Below are positions 9,601 to 18,365 of a stretch of 64,000 bases of DNA, piece by piece. Origin of the DNA: Frigididesulfovibrio sp031551885 (GTDB taxonomy: Bacteria; Desulfobacterota; Desulfovibrionia; Desulfovibrionales; Desulfovibrionaceae); NCBI GenBank assembly GCA_031551885.1, contig JAVBMX010000027.1:1-64000 (forward strand), in the 5' to 3' direction. The notes beneath the pieces were generated by a model. That model was not told the origin of the DNA, did no database searches, and saw only the letters and a list, made by a program, of their open reading frames with translations. A program made the position numbers and the translations under genes. How positions within the stretch are numbered: the stretch's first letter is position 1; each line of letters opens with the position of its first letter.

Positions 9601-10430
9601 GTGTAATAGGCCACCATATCCTTGCCGTTGGCGTCCATCCAGGCTTTGCCGGCCGGGGTCAGGCGGAAGGTGATGTTGCCTTTGCCGTCCACGACGCGTT
9701 CAATAAGCCAGTCCGCGTCCAGCTCGTTGCCTTCATGGGGCTTGATGGAGATCGCGTCCTGCCCGGAGGCGTCCCACTGCCCGTCGGCGCCTTTGGCCAG
9801 AGCCTGAACGGTGACGGAGCGGGTATCATACGGCTGGCCGTTGGGCGCCGCATCGCCTTCGTTCTGCATGTACAGAACGGCCCGGGCGTTAAAAATAGGC
9901 GCGGCTGCGGGGGGAAAATCCGGACCGACTTCCGCCGGGCGGCCGGCGGCGAGAAGACGGTCGGAGCCGATGATTTCAGCCGCGCTCGTGGAGCGGGACC
10001 ATTGGTTCGAACCCAAAGACCCCAGGCGGTCCACGCCGCCGAGCAGGTCACCGGCGCCGTCGGCGTATTCGCCTTCGCCGCTGGAGGGAGGAGTCGCCGT
10101 GGGCGTGGGACCGGCCGCGGTGGTGATGTCGATGTTCAGACTTTGCAGGTAGGCGGAAGCGGGCACATTCTCGCCGCCCGGCAAAATAAACTGCGGCAGG
10201 GAATCGGCGTTTTCCGCGACAAAGAAGCCGCTCAGGGTCACTCCCGCGCCGTTGGCGTCGGCAATGACCAGGTCGGTGCCGGAGCGGGAAAACGTGGCGC
10301 GGGCCGGATCAAAAGAAAATTCCAGATGTTGTCCCGGCGTGAGCACAATCCGACTCATGCCGGATTCGGGAATATTCACAACACGGCTTGTGAGCCGAGC
10401 ACCCGACTGCTGGGGTGTTTGACTGGGCAT
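3606..10430 (-). CDS. giant LapA-like RTX surface adhesin 1
   Basis: This 2274-aa protein has no Sec signal, as expected for a type I secretion substrate. Residues 1-110 are nearly identical to those of its neighbour at 10931-18103 and end with TTAAGP; the TAAG at 104-107 matches the site cut by the LapG protease in LapA-type adhesins. A Pro/Gly-rich linker follows, then a globular stretch (about 180-340). Next comes a long run of glycine/aspartate repeats such as TGSGDDLIEI, AGDGNNTITI and GAGSDSV, and three to four copies of a roughly 65-residue module starting IALGNT. The middle third is made of short beta-helix-like units (GxVxIxAxG). The last 420 residues contain RTX nonapeptide-like GGAGHDILTLNL and end in a short hydrophobic tail (NLIILIQNGLR) typical of C-terminal secretion signals. 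GGAAAAGGGGGGGG precedes the ATG. Roles in biofilm or attachment are inferred from the family. Confidence 0.85.
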   Translation of the reverse strand: MPSQTPQQSGARLTSRVVNIPESGMSRIVLTPGQHLEFSFDPARATFSRSGTDLVIADANGAGVTLSGFFVAENADSLPQFILPGGENVPASAYLQSLNIDITTAAGPTPTATPPSSGEGEYADGAGDLLGGVDRLGSLGSNQWSRSTSAAEIIGSDRLLAAGRPAEVGPDFPPAAAPIFNARAVLYMQNEGDAAPNGQPYDTRSVTVQALAKGADGQWDASGQDAISIKPHEGNELDADWLIERVVDGKGNITFRLTPAGKAWMDANGKDMVAYYTITDANGSTYVLQVVISADGKFDSSSEHNGNLDPNGLAHGEWHDGKDILKETDYKTTSSNLSDDLRYTSKVTGAEINTGYAADKNWGNDSASIKGEVHRSSLTSGAGDDVISITGGGSYDRSFGGEWPAGMSAAAGPRSREEAGGAAVWGGNIDAGDGNNTIRISGGAMYGIMETTLTTGSGDDLIEISGGGTHDRMDVNGRDRYFGGNAVKDSVIAAGDGNNTITITSDYPFNPNVTGNDTIGGYSMAAVNNSKIITGSGDDSITINAAAVKVSSGETVYDNAMYASTIAAGAGGDIVMINGNINWGGVIALGNTTDRADTDQCQRNDVNTLNLNSNEVWKSAIYGTAGTDIINAVGVQFSQMTVATGAGSDSVHIGELNDSTIALGNTIDRADTDHGGRADVNTLKTGHVLRSFIYGSTGRDEITAGGVVASTIATGAGSDKVGVLHLDGSTIALGNTTDKAGTDADQKNDVNTLVVGGPGTEFVGAIVEDGMVYGTAGTDLLNLHGGVTGSTVDTGTGAGDKVDIRGSVFSTSATDNNTVKAVDGAVLVTMKGANAQAVSAAGAGARNTISGNSVDITAEGTTTAYGLYAKGAGASNEIGGGDLTVTATGDLTIIAEGGSAPGTGNFSPLGLGGIGIVGEGTRDTLARNEPTSLEGNLKISGSNYGVYNQNADNVLKALRGNVEISGGSYGVVWRESHWGTPPAGETELSISAGTDVILKGQRGLVLTDAGRAGWGQVQDSQNSAATVHADRNLTLTGDGGANGGIGIEYLQSGVGKSLELSAGQNLSIDATGNGVARGVYSLSNSGDKASISMDAGHNLSISAHTKGGDAGYFRDFQMSQSVSSQEGAVGVMLLSGATTTNTFKAGNNLTISAKDESDTASYAVLNAATKAIFEAGGTATFMAEGGKERYGLFTTGGSTSGWADQGPFNGLTKVAAKMVNISASGTEKAYGTHTRGVDNTDYSSSAGRQYGSADTEIHAAGTANIAAQSAGSAYALYTQSGKASDNPTHQGASASTTVTGKDVFLAATGGEQAFGIYTEAGKAEASTAIAAKESVTVTASGENAWGVIAKGGEASNTMKSGARLNVTAKTTGPGREDNASARAEAGAFGLYAADGGKVTAETKGMHITATAKGEQWAVGARAEDGGHVELTARDIEVKAKVEAVDKTIDPRVHAFALETHNGDITVNMTGHSRNTLLLEAENRLQTGKANGDNFAAGIFAEGKSNVLIKGDKNATNQITIKTVTGEGGSVGVYTFGKDSDVSILGGDHFDDITIDAASNTGGAVGIRVSANTSDVLVDTGKGGDLATIRAHSSEQSDKTHSHAYGLQNMGGTITVKAVEGSVDIGTFSNKSNSYAMSAAGPTAVNSVESRRAHLKADSNEGVARGMHAQQCATNHVSGWESVTVEAKGGTAHGLYAETGASNHVTGKTVGITATGTNSATGVYATGSGSSNAVSASGAVNITASGGDATSGVNAQWGGVNSITAKGDVDISASGGRSNYGMSATGGASAPNPPATNHIHDVTGKVSITAEGGKNACGMSASVSGVNRIENTGRVEITAEGTETSYAMHATSCGTNTIINNNGDALIVVIKATGGSLGNYAMYAEIESRNEIIGGDGNDVISLKGDIYTDAAGKNIINVGAGDDQITLDGKVSGNFHLDAGDGYDILVLRASSWAEFTVRYQAWLTANFDTMNIESIQWALNNPSGAVPGWLQDLVNNYNNLHSDAPIDLSPATLTDLAHIVAGDMNNIINHDGDVTAVHTTQHAGDGHGLAAFGDGDDYVHVRGNVDHVDFTLSDGHNILHVDGNALSDISDGHNGNDIRVGGSFGGVIDLGSGDDHVELGALHDGGILLGVGNDHLALSAFTGGTLDGGAGHDILTLNLDGHGGAEAFATGGAFSGLFTPGAVQNFEELHFDLSGGAGDSLAVEDLIDSLRGLTLGGQTSVRITGDAGSDHVDTQALSNNGWTSSTDPTTGSRWTHADSEDENLIILIQNGLR

Positions 10431-10694
10431 AGCCCCCCCCTTTTCCTTTTAATGTTGACGTGTTCCCCCGGCGGGCTATCATCACCCGAATGCCGCCGCC
10501 GATGTGACACGGAAATTTCTCTATCAATGCCTTATAAAATTCATATTGATTGAATCAACATCTTGAAATACAATTATAATTCTATAAAATTCTTAATATG
10601 CACTGCATTATAATAAAATTTTACATATTCATATCTATACTATATCATACTTTTCAGTATATAAATACGTATGCCGCATGGCCTTTCAGATCTA

Positions 10695-10722
10695 ATCATA
10701 AACTATTTGAATCCGAATTCAA
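10695..10722 (-). promoter_or_regulatory. promoter of adhesin 1, conserved with adhesin 2
   Basis: Minus strand TTGAAT (10717-10722), 16-bp spacer, TATGAT (10695-10700). The same arrangement with similar flanks precedes the paralogous gene (18366-18393). The start would be near 10688, giving a leader of about 257 nt. The leader is AT-rich and contains no convincing gene; a possible 84-aa plus-strand ORF at 10598-10852 has no ribosome site and runs into the terminators. Confidence 0.65.
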
Positions 10723-10836
10723 TAAAAAACTTCTTTCTTTGCACCATCTTGCGGTAAAAATACAACAGCTGAAAAGCAATACTCCAAGCGAAATCCACTC
10801 GATTCCGTTTTTCTGCGGACAGAAAAATGTAGATCA

Positions 10837-10862
10837 AAACCACCCGGCATAGCGGGTGGTTT
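10837..10862 (-). terminator. second hairpin downstream of adhesin 2
   Basis: A 10-bp perfect stem AAACCACCCG/CGGGTGGTTT with a 6-nt loop. It is symmetrical and could act in either direction, and lies 14 bp beyond the stronger terminator at 10876-10909. Confidence 0.6.
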
Positions 10863-10875
10863 GCTTTCTGTGCAC

Positions 10876-10909
10876 AAAAAAAGCCGCCGGGTCGCCCCGG
10901 CGGCTTTTT
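10876..10909 (-). terminator. rho-independent terminator of adhesin 2
   Basis: A 9-bp GC stem GCCGCCGGG/CCCGGCGGC with a 4-nt loop, flanked by A-run and T-run, so it works in both directions. It starts 22 bp after the adhesin 2 stop codon. Confidence 0.88.
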
Positions 10910-10930
10910 CATACACTGTGTGCCAAGGCC

Positions 10931-13900
10931 TTAATTCAGGCCGTTTTGAATCAAGATAACCAAGTTTTCATCCTCAGATCCGGCATGGGTCCACCGGGTA
11001 TCACCGGTAGTGGGATCCACAATGGAAGTCCAGCCGCCGGCCGACAGAGCCTGGGTATCCACATGATCGCTGCCGGCGTCGCCGATGATGCGCACGGTCG
11101 TCTCCGCGCCGCCGGTCAGCCCCCGCAGGGAATCAAGAAGGCTGTCGAGCACCAGAGAATCGTCGCCGCCGCCGGACAGATCGAAGTGCAGTTCCTCAAA
11201 GTTCTGCACCGCGCCCGGGGTGAACAGGCCGCTGAAGGCGCCGTCGGCCGCAAAGGCGCCGGCACCGCCATGACCACCCAGATTCAGGGTCAGGATGTCG
11301 TGACCCGCGCCGCCGTCCACGATTCCGCCGGTGAACCCGTTCAGAATCAGGTAATCGTCGCCCGCGCCCAGGTTGACTATGCCGTCGTGCAGAGCGCCAA
11401 GCTCGACGCGATCGTTGCCCGAGCCAAGGTCGAGGGCCCCATCAAACGAACCACCCACGCGGATGTCGTTGCCGTTGTCGCCGCCGGAGATTTCGGCACC
11501 GGCGATGTTGCCCTCGACATGCAGGCTGTTGTGTCCGCCGCCGAGAGTGAAGTCGACGTGGTCCACGCCGCCTTTCACATGTACATAATCGTCGCCGTCG
11601 CCGAAGGCGGCCAGACCATGACCGGAGCTTGTGTGGTCCGGCATATGGGCCGACGAAACGTCACCGTCGTGGTCGATGATGTTGCTCACGTCTCCGGCCA
11701 CGATGTGGGCCAAATCCGTCATGGCCGCCCGGCTGAAATCGATGGGTTCGCTCGGGTGCAGGGTGTTGTAATCGTGCACCAAGTCCTGCAGCCAATCGGG
11801 CACCGCGCCTGCCGGGTTGTCCAGAGCCCACTGGATGGACTCGATGTTCATCGTGTCGAAGTTGGCCGTGAGCCAGGTCTGATACCTGTCTGTGAACTCG
11901 GCCCAGGAAGCCGCCCGCAGCACCAGGATGTCGTACCCCTCGCCGGCGTCAAGGGAGAGGTGACCGGTCACTTTGCCGTCCAGCAGAATACGGTCGTCGC
12001 CCGCGCCGGTGTTGATGATGTTTTGGCCGCCATAGCGGGCAAATATGTCGCCGTGCAGTTCGATATAGCTGTTGCCGTCGCCGCCGAGGATCTTATTGAC
12101 GCCGTTGTTCTCGGCAAACATGGCGTAATTGCCCAGACTCCCGGCCGCCGCCTTGATGATCACGGTCAGGCTGTTGCCGATGATGTTCGTGCCGCCGCTC
12201 ACCGCATGCATGGCGTAGCTGTTTTGAGCGCCTTCGGCTGTGATGGAGACCCTGCCGGCAACGTCAAGGATACTGTTGGTGCCGCCGCCTTCGGCGCGCA
12301 TGGCGTAAGAGGCGTTTGCGCCTTCGGCCTTGAGTTCCACCTCGCCGCCGACATTGGAAATACGGTTGCTCCCGTTGCTCTGCGCGTACATGGCGTTGTT
12401 GCCGGTCGCGCCGCCTTCGGCGTGAATGGAGACCTTGGTCACTCCTTCGCCGGGTTGATCTCCGCCGATGATGTTTCGGCCGGCGTTTATGGCGAACATA
12501 CCGGTGGTGCCGCCGCCTCCGCCGCCTGTGGCGTTGATGCTTACTCCATCCTCACCGGTTATGCCCTTAATGGTGTTCACGGCGGCAGCGTTGGCGGCCT
12601 GTATGCCGATGGCCTCCGACACGGTGTTCCTGTTGACGACGTTGATTTCCACACTGCCGGCATTGCTGATGGTGTTGCTGATCTCAACCAGACCGCGGTT
12701 GCCCATGGCGCTTATACCGACTACGTTGCCGCCGCCGGCACTGCCGCCATCCACATTGACCTTGACCGCTCCGGCCACGTTGGCAATGGTGTTGACGGCC
12801 GAATCGTAGATCTCATCGGCGGCCATGCCAAAGGAGTTCCAATCGCCGTATGCGTTAACCTCGACGTCACCGCCGACATCCGTGATGGTGTTGCTGCCGC
12901 CGTTATACGACAGTATGCCGGCGTAGCTGTTGCGCACATCGACCACAACGTTCCCGGTCACGTCGGAAATGGTATTGGCGCCGTTCTCGGCGTATACGGC
13001 GGCCATACCGCCGCTGCTCTTCAAGGCGACATCGCCGCCGACCTTGGAAATACTGTTGCTGCCGCCGCCTTCCGCGCGCATGGCATAACCGCTTGTGCTT
13101 TCGGCCGTGATTTTTACATTGCCGTCGACCTCGGAAATGCTGTTGTCGCCTCCCTGCGCGCGCATGCCGTACGCGTTCGTGCCCTTGGCCATGATTTCCA
13201 CATTGCCGCCTACCTCAGAGATGCTGTTGCGCGCTCCCCGGTCTTCGGCCGACATGCCCGTGCTGTTCGCGCCGCCCGTGGCCGTGATTTCCACATTACC
13301 GCCCACGTGGGAGATATTGTTGCTTCCGGAAGTATTCATGGCCCGGCTGGGTTGTACGCGCATACCGTAACTGCCGGCGCCTTCGGCTGTGATTTTCACA
13401 TCGCCGCCGATATCTTCAATGCTGTTTCGGCCGCTGTCCATAACGAACATGCCTTCGTTCGTCCCACCGCCGCGTGCCAGGATCTCCACCAAGCCCACTT
13501 TGCCGTCGGCGCCGTTCAAGCTCGTGATGGTGTTCATACCGCCATAGGCGGCGTACATGCCCTTGGCGGTGGCTCCATAATTGGTATCGCCCTGAACAGA
13601 AAACTTGACGGTGGAGCCTTCGCCGCCGCGAATGATGTTTTCGCCGAACGTGGACGCCGACATGGCGTTGGTTTGGTAGCTCTTACCTTCGACGGAGATC
13701 GCAACACCGTTCCTGCTGTTGATCTCATTGAGAGAGAGATCGCCTATGGCCTCCATGCCCGCGATCCTGCCGTGGTACCAGTCCGACGGGCGGCCGACGG
13801 TAATCTCCACACCACCCTCGCCGAGGGCCGTAATCTTGTTGTGGCCCAGGTCCGAAGCCGACATGCCGGTGGTGACTTCTCCCCCCGAGGCCTTCAGCGT

Positions 13901-16900
13901 GACCTTGCCGGCGGAGGTAATTTCGTTGCGGGCTCTCTCGGCGCCGCTGGAGCCGGAGGCCTCCATGGCGATGTTGGTGCTGTAAGGGGTGTAGTCGCCG
14001 TTGTCGGCCGAAGCCTCCAGAGTGACCGGCCCGGCCACGTCGATGATGTTGCGCCCGCCATAAGCGGCTTTGACGGCCGTGTTGAATTTCTGAGTGCCGG
14101 GTTCCGAAGTGGCGGTGATTGTGGTCGCTCCGCTCACGTCGGAGATGGTGTTGGTGCCCAGGTTGGTCGCCAGAAGACCATTGGTGATGCTTTCAGAGGA
14201 GCTGCTTTTCGCCAGGACGGTGACATCGCCGGCGATGTTGTCGATAAGGTTGCTGCCGCCGAGAAAGGCGCGAACGCCGTCGGTCTGTGTTCTGTTGATG
14301 GAAGTGGCGGAGCCGTCGGCCGTTACCGAGACGGAACCCGTGTCGCGGATGATGTTTTGCCCCGCGGTTTCCGCGGACAGGCCGGCAGTTATTGTGCCGC
14401 CCTTGGCGGTGATTTCCACCTTGCTTTCGCTGCCTGAAGTGCCGGTGATGGTGTTCTTACCCTGCGTGGCGAACATGCCGTTGGCCTTATACCCGCCCTC
14501 GGCCAGGATTTCCACCCGCTCGGCCTTGATGCTGTTGTTGGCGTTGCCGGGCACGTTGGAGCCCGAAAGACCGGCGAACATGCCGTAGTTTTCCGACGAA
14601 CCGCCCGTGGCCGTAAGGTCCACACCCTTGGCCTCAATAAAGTTGCCGTCGCCGCCGCCCGAGAACATGGCGTAGTTCTTCTTCGCGCCGGAAACCGTGA
14701 TGTCCACCTCGTTCGCGCCAAGAATGTCGTTGCGGTTGGCCCAGGCGTTGCTGCTGTGGTTGGTGCCCATGCCCCGGGCAACCGACTGGCCGGACACGGC
14801 CGTCGCGGTCATCTTCACATCCATGTCGCCGTTGCCCTGGATGATGTTGTGGGCCGGAACGGTGTTGGCATCCGACCCCCAGGTGTTGGCCGACATACCG
14901 TCCGAGGTGGCGTTGATTTCCACGTATTTGGCGTTGTCGATACGGTTCGTGCCGTCGCCGGCCGAACACATGGCGCCCGTCACCGTCTTGCCGTCGCTGC
15001 CGATAATCACCCGATCCACGTTGGTGATCTGGTTGAGGCTCCTCGTGCCGCCGGATCTGCCGGAAGCCCACATGCCGATGTTGCCGTTCAGGCGCGCCTC
15101 GTCGTCATCCACGGCCGTGCCGTCGACGATGTTGGTGCCGCCCGTCGAGCTCATAACGTCATGGGTGGCGTTGAGCAGAACAAGCTTGGCCCCTTCGATC
15201 AGGCTTTTGCCTTTCCCGGCGGCGTTCATGGCATAGGCCTCGGAGCCGGAGGTATCGACCCGCACCGTGCCGCCCGTGGAGTGGATGGCGATCTCGGCGC
15301 TGTTTGTGGCCCGCAAACCGCCGCTCGCGGCGTTGCCGGCCTGCCCTGTTCCGGTGACGGTCACATCATGCCCGGTGATGTCCACCCGCGAGGAGTCATC
15401 CGCAAGGACACCGACGCCGGTCTTGCCCGTGGCCGTGATGGTCACTTTTTCCGTGCCCGTAATCCTATTGAAGGATGCGTTGCCTTTGCCGTACACGCCG
15501 TAAGCGGAGGTTGTACCCTCGGCCGAGATCTCCACGGTATTGCCGATGATGGCGTTCCGCGCGTTCGGCCCCGAGGCGGAAACAGCCTGAACGTTCGCGC
15601 CCTGCGCGGTCACGGTGACGGATCCGTCCACGGCCTTGATCGTGTTGTTGTCGGATGCGGTTTTGGACCACACCGAACCCTTGATGTCCACTTTATCGCC
15701 GGCGCCGGTTCCGGTGTCGATGGTCGAGCCGTTCACGTTGCCGTGAACGGTGATCAACTCCGTGCCGGTCGTGCCGAACACCTTGCTGTTCATTACGGTG
15801 TCATAATTGCTGTTCATGCCGTCGTAGCCAACGACCAGAGTGTTGACGTCGTCCTTCTGGCTTTGGTCCGTGTCGGCCTGATCCGTGGTGTTGCCCAAGG
15901 CGACTGTGGAGCTTTCCAGTGTGACGCCGACAGTGACTTTGTCGCTGCCCGCGCCCGTCGCGATGGTCGACTCGTACACATCACCGCCGATCGTGATGTT
16001 GTCCCGGCCGGCCGTGCCGTAGATGGAGCTTCTGGCCACCTCGCGGCCGATATTCAGGGTGTTGACGTCGTCCTTCTGCCCTTGGTCGGTGTCGGCCCCT
16101 GTGGCGGTGTTGCCAAGGGCGATGGTGGAGTCCTGCACATGCGCGCCGATGGTCACCGAATCGCTGCCCGCGCCCGTGGCTACGGTCATACCGGCAAACT
16201 GGGCACCGAGGGCATTGATGATGTCCGTGCCGGCCGAACCGTAAATGGCGCTCCTCCAAACTTGGGAGCTGTTCAGGTTCAGGATGTTGACGTCATCTTT
16301 CTGGCTTGCGTCGGTGTCGGCCCCGGTGGTGGTGTTGCCCAAGGCGATGACGTTGTTCCAGTTGATTTCGCCGTTGATGGTCACGGTGTCGCTGCCCGCG
16401 CCCGTCGCGATGGTCGTCTCGTACAAGGCGTTGTCGCGGATGACCTCATGAGGCGAGTTATACTCGAATACGGCGGCGTTGATGGTGATGCTGTCATCGC
16501 CCTTGCCCGTGATAACCTTCGAATTATTGACCGTGGCCATGGAGTGGCCGCCGATCGTATCGTTGCCGGTTACGTTCGGGTTGAAGGGATAATCGCTGGT
16601 GATGGTGATGGTGTTGTTGCCGTCGCCCGCGTCGATCACGCTGTCTTTGACCGCGTTGCCGCCGAAATAGCGATCCCGCCCATTCACATCCATACGGTCA
16701 TGGGTGCTGCCGCCGCGGATCTCGATCAGGTCGTCGCCGGAACCCGTGGTGATCGCGGTCTCCATGATCCCGTACATGGCGCCGCCGGAAATCCGGATGG
16801 TGTTGTTGCCGTCGCCCGCGTCAATGTTGCCGCCCCAAACCGTGGCGCCGCCGGCTTCTTCCCTGCTTCGCGGGCCCGCGGCCGCGGACATGCCGGTCGG

Positions 16901-18103
16901 CCACTCGCCGCCGATGCTCCGATCATACTCGCTGCTGCCGGTGATGACGATGCTGTCGTTGCCCGCGCCCGAGGTAATTGAGGAGCGCTGCACCGAGCCT
17001 TCGATCGTGACCGAGTCGTCGCCCCAGTTCTTGTCGGCCGCGTAGCCGGTATTGATCTCCGCGCCGGTGAGCTTGCCCGTGTAGCGCAGGTCGTCGGACA
17101 GGTTGGAGGACGTGGTTTTGTAGCCCGTCTCCTGAGAAAGATCTTTGCCGTCGTGCCATTCGCCGTGAATCAGCCCGTCCCGGTCGAGATACCCATTGTG
17201 TTCGGACGAGGAATCGAACCCGCCGTCGGCCGAAATGACCACCTGCAGGGTGTAGGACTTCCCGTTCGCGTCCGAGATGACGTAGTAGGCCGCGATGTCC
17301 TGCCCGGGGTGGGCGGCCATCCAGGCTTTGCCGGCGGCGCTCAAACGGAAGGTGACGTTGCCGTTGCCGTCTTCCTCCCACACAAGCAGGGCGTTCACAT
17401 CCAGCGGGTTGGCCGGATGGGCGACGATCGTGTTCGCATTTTGTCCGGAGGCCTCCCACGTGCCGTTGTTGTCGACCAAGGCCTGCACGGTGACCGAACG
17501 GGTATCATAGGGCTGGGCGCCGGGGGCGTCGCCTTCGTGCTGCATGTACAACACGGCCCGGGCGTTGAAGGCGATGATTTCGGGGTTGCCGCCGTCCGAG
17601 CCGCCGCCTCCGGCGACGTTATCGAGGCGAGGCGCGGAGTCCATATGGCTCGGGACCGATTTCGTTGCCCCATCCCAATGGGTGGAGCCCAAAGAGCCCA
17701 GGCGGTCCAACCCGCCGATCAGATCACCCGCGCCGTCGGCATATTCACCTTCGCCGCCGGAAGGCGGGGCCGACGGCGCGGGGCCGGCGGCGGTGGTGAC
17801 GTCAATGTTCAAGCTCTGCAGGTAGGAGGAGGCGGGCACACTGTCGCCGCCGGGCAGGATGAACTGCGGCAGTGCGTCGGCATTTTCCGCGACGAAAAAG
17901 CCGCTCAAGGTCACCCCGGCTCCGTCGTTGCCGGAAATAATCAAATCTGTGCCGGAGCGGGAAAATGTGGTTCCCGACGGGTCAAAAGAAAATTCCAGCT
18001 GCTGCCCCGCTGTAAGCGTGACTTGGCGCATACCGGATTTGGGAATGGTCAGAACATGACTCGTAAACCGGGCCCCCGTTTGCTGCGGTACGTGACTGGG
18101 CAT
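10931..18103 (-). CDS. giant LapA-like RTX surface adhesin 2
   Basis: A 2390-aa paralogue of the protein at 3606-10430. The two match closely over the first 600 or so residues and the last 400, and differ in the middle. TTAAGP is again at 103-108 (TAAG 104-107), preceded by QFILPGG, consistent with a LapG-cleavable retention module. Residues 350-800 carry Gly/Asp repeats (GAGNDSIVI, AGDGNNTIRI) and several IALGNT modules. Roughly residues 850-1900 are dozens of 22-30-residue units of the type NSISEVGGNVEITAKG followed by YGMRA or a variant, as expected for a long beta-helix. The C-terminal part has RTX-like GGAGHDILTLNLGG and ends NLVILIQNGLN. A GGGGGAG ribosome site is 4 nt before the ATG. 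Probably exported by a type I system encoded elsewhere and held at the outer membrane. Large antisense ORFs over this gene are coding shadows. Confidence 0.85.
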   Translation of the reverse strand: MPSHVPQQTGARFTSHVLTIPKSGMRQVTLTAGQQLEFSFDPSGTTFSRSGTDLIISGNDGAGVTLSGFFVAENADALPQFILPGGDSVPASSYLQSLNIDVTTAAGPAPSAPPSGGEGEYADGAGDLIGGLDRLGSLGSTHWDGATKSVPSHMDSAPRLDNVAGGGGSDGGNPEIIAFNARAVLYMQHEGDAPGAQPYDTRSVTVQALVDNNGTWEASGQNANTIVAHPANPLDVNALLVWEEDGNGNVTFRLSAAGKAWMAAHPGQDIAAYYVISDANGKSYTLQVVISADGGFDSSSEHNGYLDRDGLIHGEWHDGKDLSQETGYKTTSSNLSDDLRYTGKLTGAEINTGYAADKNWGDDSVTIEGSVQRSSITSGAGNDSIVITGSSEYDRSIGGEWPTGMSAAAGPRSREEAGGATVWGGNIDAGDGNNTIRISGGAMYGIMETAITTGSGDDLIEIRGGSTHDRMDVNGRDRYFGGNAVKDSVIDAGDGNNTITITSDYPFNPNVTGNDTIGGHSMATVNNSKVITGKGDDSITINAAVFEYNSPHEVIRDNALYETTIATGAGSDTVTINGEINWNNVIALGNTTTGADTDASQKDDVNILNLNSSQVWRSAIYGSAGTDIINALGAQFAGMTVATGAGSDSVTIGAHVQDSTIALGNTATGADTDQGQKDDVNTLNIGREVARSSIYGTAGRDNITIGGDVYESTIATGAGSDKVTVGVTLESSTVALGNTTDQADTDQSQKDDVNTLVVGYDGMNSNYDTVMNSKVFGTTGTELITVHGNVNGSTIDTGTGAGDKVDIKGSVWSKTASDNNTIKAVDGSVTVTAQGANVQAVSASGPNARNAIIGNTVEISAEGTTSAYGVYGKGNASFNRITGTEKVTITATGKTGVGVLADDSSRVDITGHDVTVTGTGQAGNAASGGLRATNSAEIAIHSTGGTVRVDTSGSEAYAMNAAGKGKSLIEGAKLVLLNATHDVMSSTGGTNIVDGTAVDDDEARLNGNIGMWASGRSGGTRSLNQITNVDRVIIGSDGKTVTGAMCSAGDGTNRIDNAKYVEINATSDGMSANTWGSDANTVPAHNIIQGNGDMDVKMTATAVSGQSVARGMGTNHSSNAWANRNDILGANEVDITVSGAKKNYAMFSGGGDGNFIEAKGVDLTATGGSSENYGMFAGLSGSNVPGNANNSIKAERVEILAEGGYKANGMFATQGKNTITGTSGSESKVEITAKGGTITAGLSAETAGQNIIRDTGSVSVTADGSATSINRTQTDGVRAFLGGSNLIDNIAGDVTVLAKSSSSESITNGLLATNLGTNTISDVSGATTITATSEPGTQKFNTAVKAAYGGRNIIDVAGPVTLEASADNGDYTPYSTNIAMEASGSSGAERARNEITSAGKVTLKASGGEVTTGMSASDLGHNKITALGEGGVEITVGRPSDWYHGRIAGMEAIGDLSLNEINSRNGVAISVEGKSYQTNAMSASTFGENIIRGGEGSTVKFSVQGDTNYGATAKGMYAAYGGMNTITSLNGADGKVGLVEILARGGGTNEGMFVMDSGRNSIEDIGGDVKITAEGAGSYGMRVQPSRAMNTSGSNNISHVGGNVEITATGGANSTGMSAEDRGARNSISEVGGNVEIMAKGTNAYGMRAQGGDNSISEVDGNVKITAESTSGYAMRAEGGGSNSISKVGGDVALKSSGGMAAVYAENGANTISDVTGNVVVDVRNSYAGILSYNGGSNTITDVGGDVEVNAYGDWNSFGMAADEIYDSAVNTIANVAGAVKVNVDGGSAGGGNVVGISAMGNRGLVEISNTISNAGSVEINVVNRNTVSEAIGIQAANAAAVNTIKGITGEDGVSINATGGGGGGTTGMFAINAGRNIIGGDQPGEGVTKVSIHAEGGATGNNAMYAQSNGSNRISNVGGEVELKAEGANASYAMRAEGGGTNSILDVAGRVSITAEGAQNSYAMHAVSGGTNIIGNSLTVIIKAAAGSLGNYAMFAENNGVNKILGGDGNSYIELHGDIFARYGGQNIINTGAGDDRILLDGKVTGHLSLDAGEGYDILVLRAASWAEFTDRYQTWLTANFDTMNIESIQWALDNPAGAVPDWLQDLVHDYNTLHPSEPIDFSRAAMTDLAHIVAGDVSNIIDHDGDVSSAHMPDHTSSGHGLAAFGDGDDYVHVKGGVDHVDFTLGGGHNSLHVEGNIAGAEISGGDNGNDIRVGGSFDGALDLGSGNDRVELGALHDGIVNLGAGDDYLILNGFTGGIVDGGAGHDILTLNLGGHGGAGAFAADGAFSGLFTPGAVQNFEELHFDLSGGGDDSLVLDSLLDSLRGLTGGAETTVRIIGDAGSDHVDTQALSAGGWTSIVDPTTGDTRWTHAGSEDENLVILIQNGLN

Positions 18104-18365
18104 GCTGCTCCCCCTTTATACTCATGTTGGTTCGCCCCTCGGTGTAGAGCCGCTTTCCCCGGCGTATCCACCGAATGGCGCAAGACTTGCTGTATCCGAC
18201 CCAGCATAATAAACAGACTATACAAGTCAACATCATCATATAAAATTATCACGCAACGCACTCAATGATATCCAGCTTTAAATATACCTATCTCACCATC
18301 TATCGCTCATTGATATGCGTATTTTTTCAGATGAATACATATGGCATTCGTCTTTCTTATCTATA

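Noticed and set aside
10598..10852. 84-codon plus-strand ORF in the adhesin spacer
   Set aside because: No ribosome site, low-complexity start, and it runs into the two terminators; the AT-rich region is better explained as a promoter and leader.
10856..14437. 1193-codon plus-strand ORF and similar long antisense ORFs (for example 3621-5330, 8079-10553, 14756-16981)
   Set aside because: They lie entirely over the two adhesin genes. Their composition is what a GC-rich repeat gene gives in the opposite frame, and no ribosome sites or families are visible.
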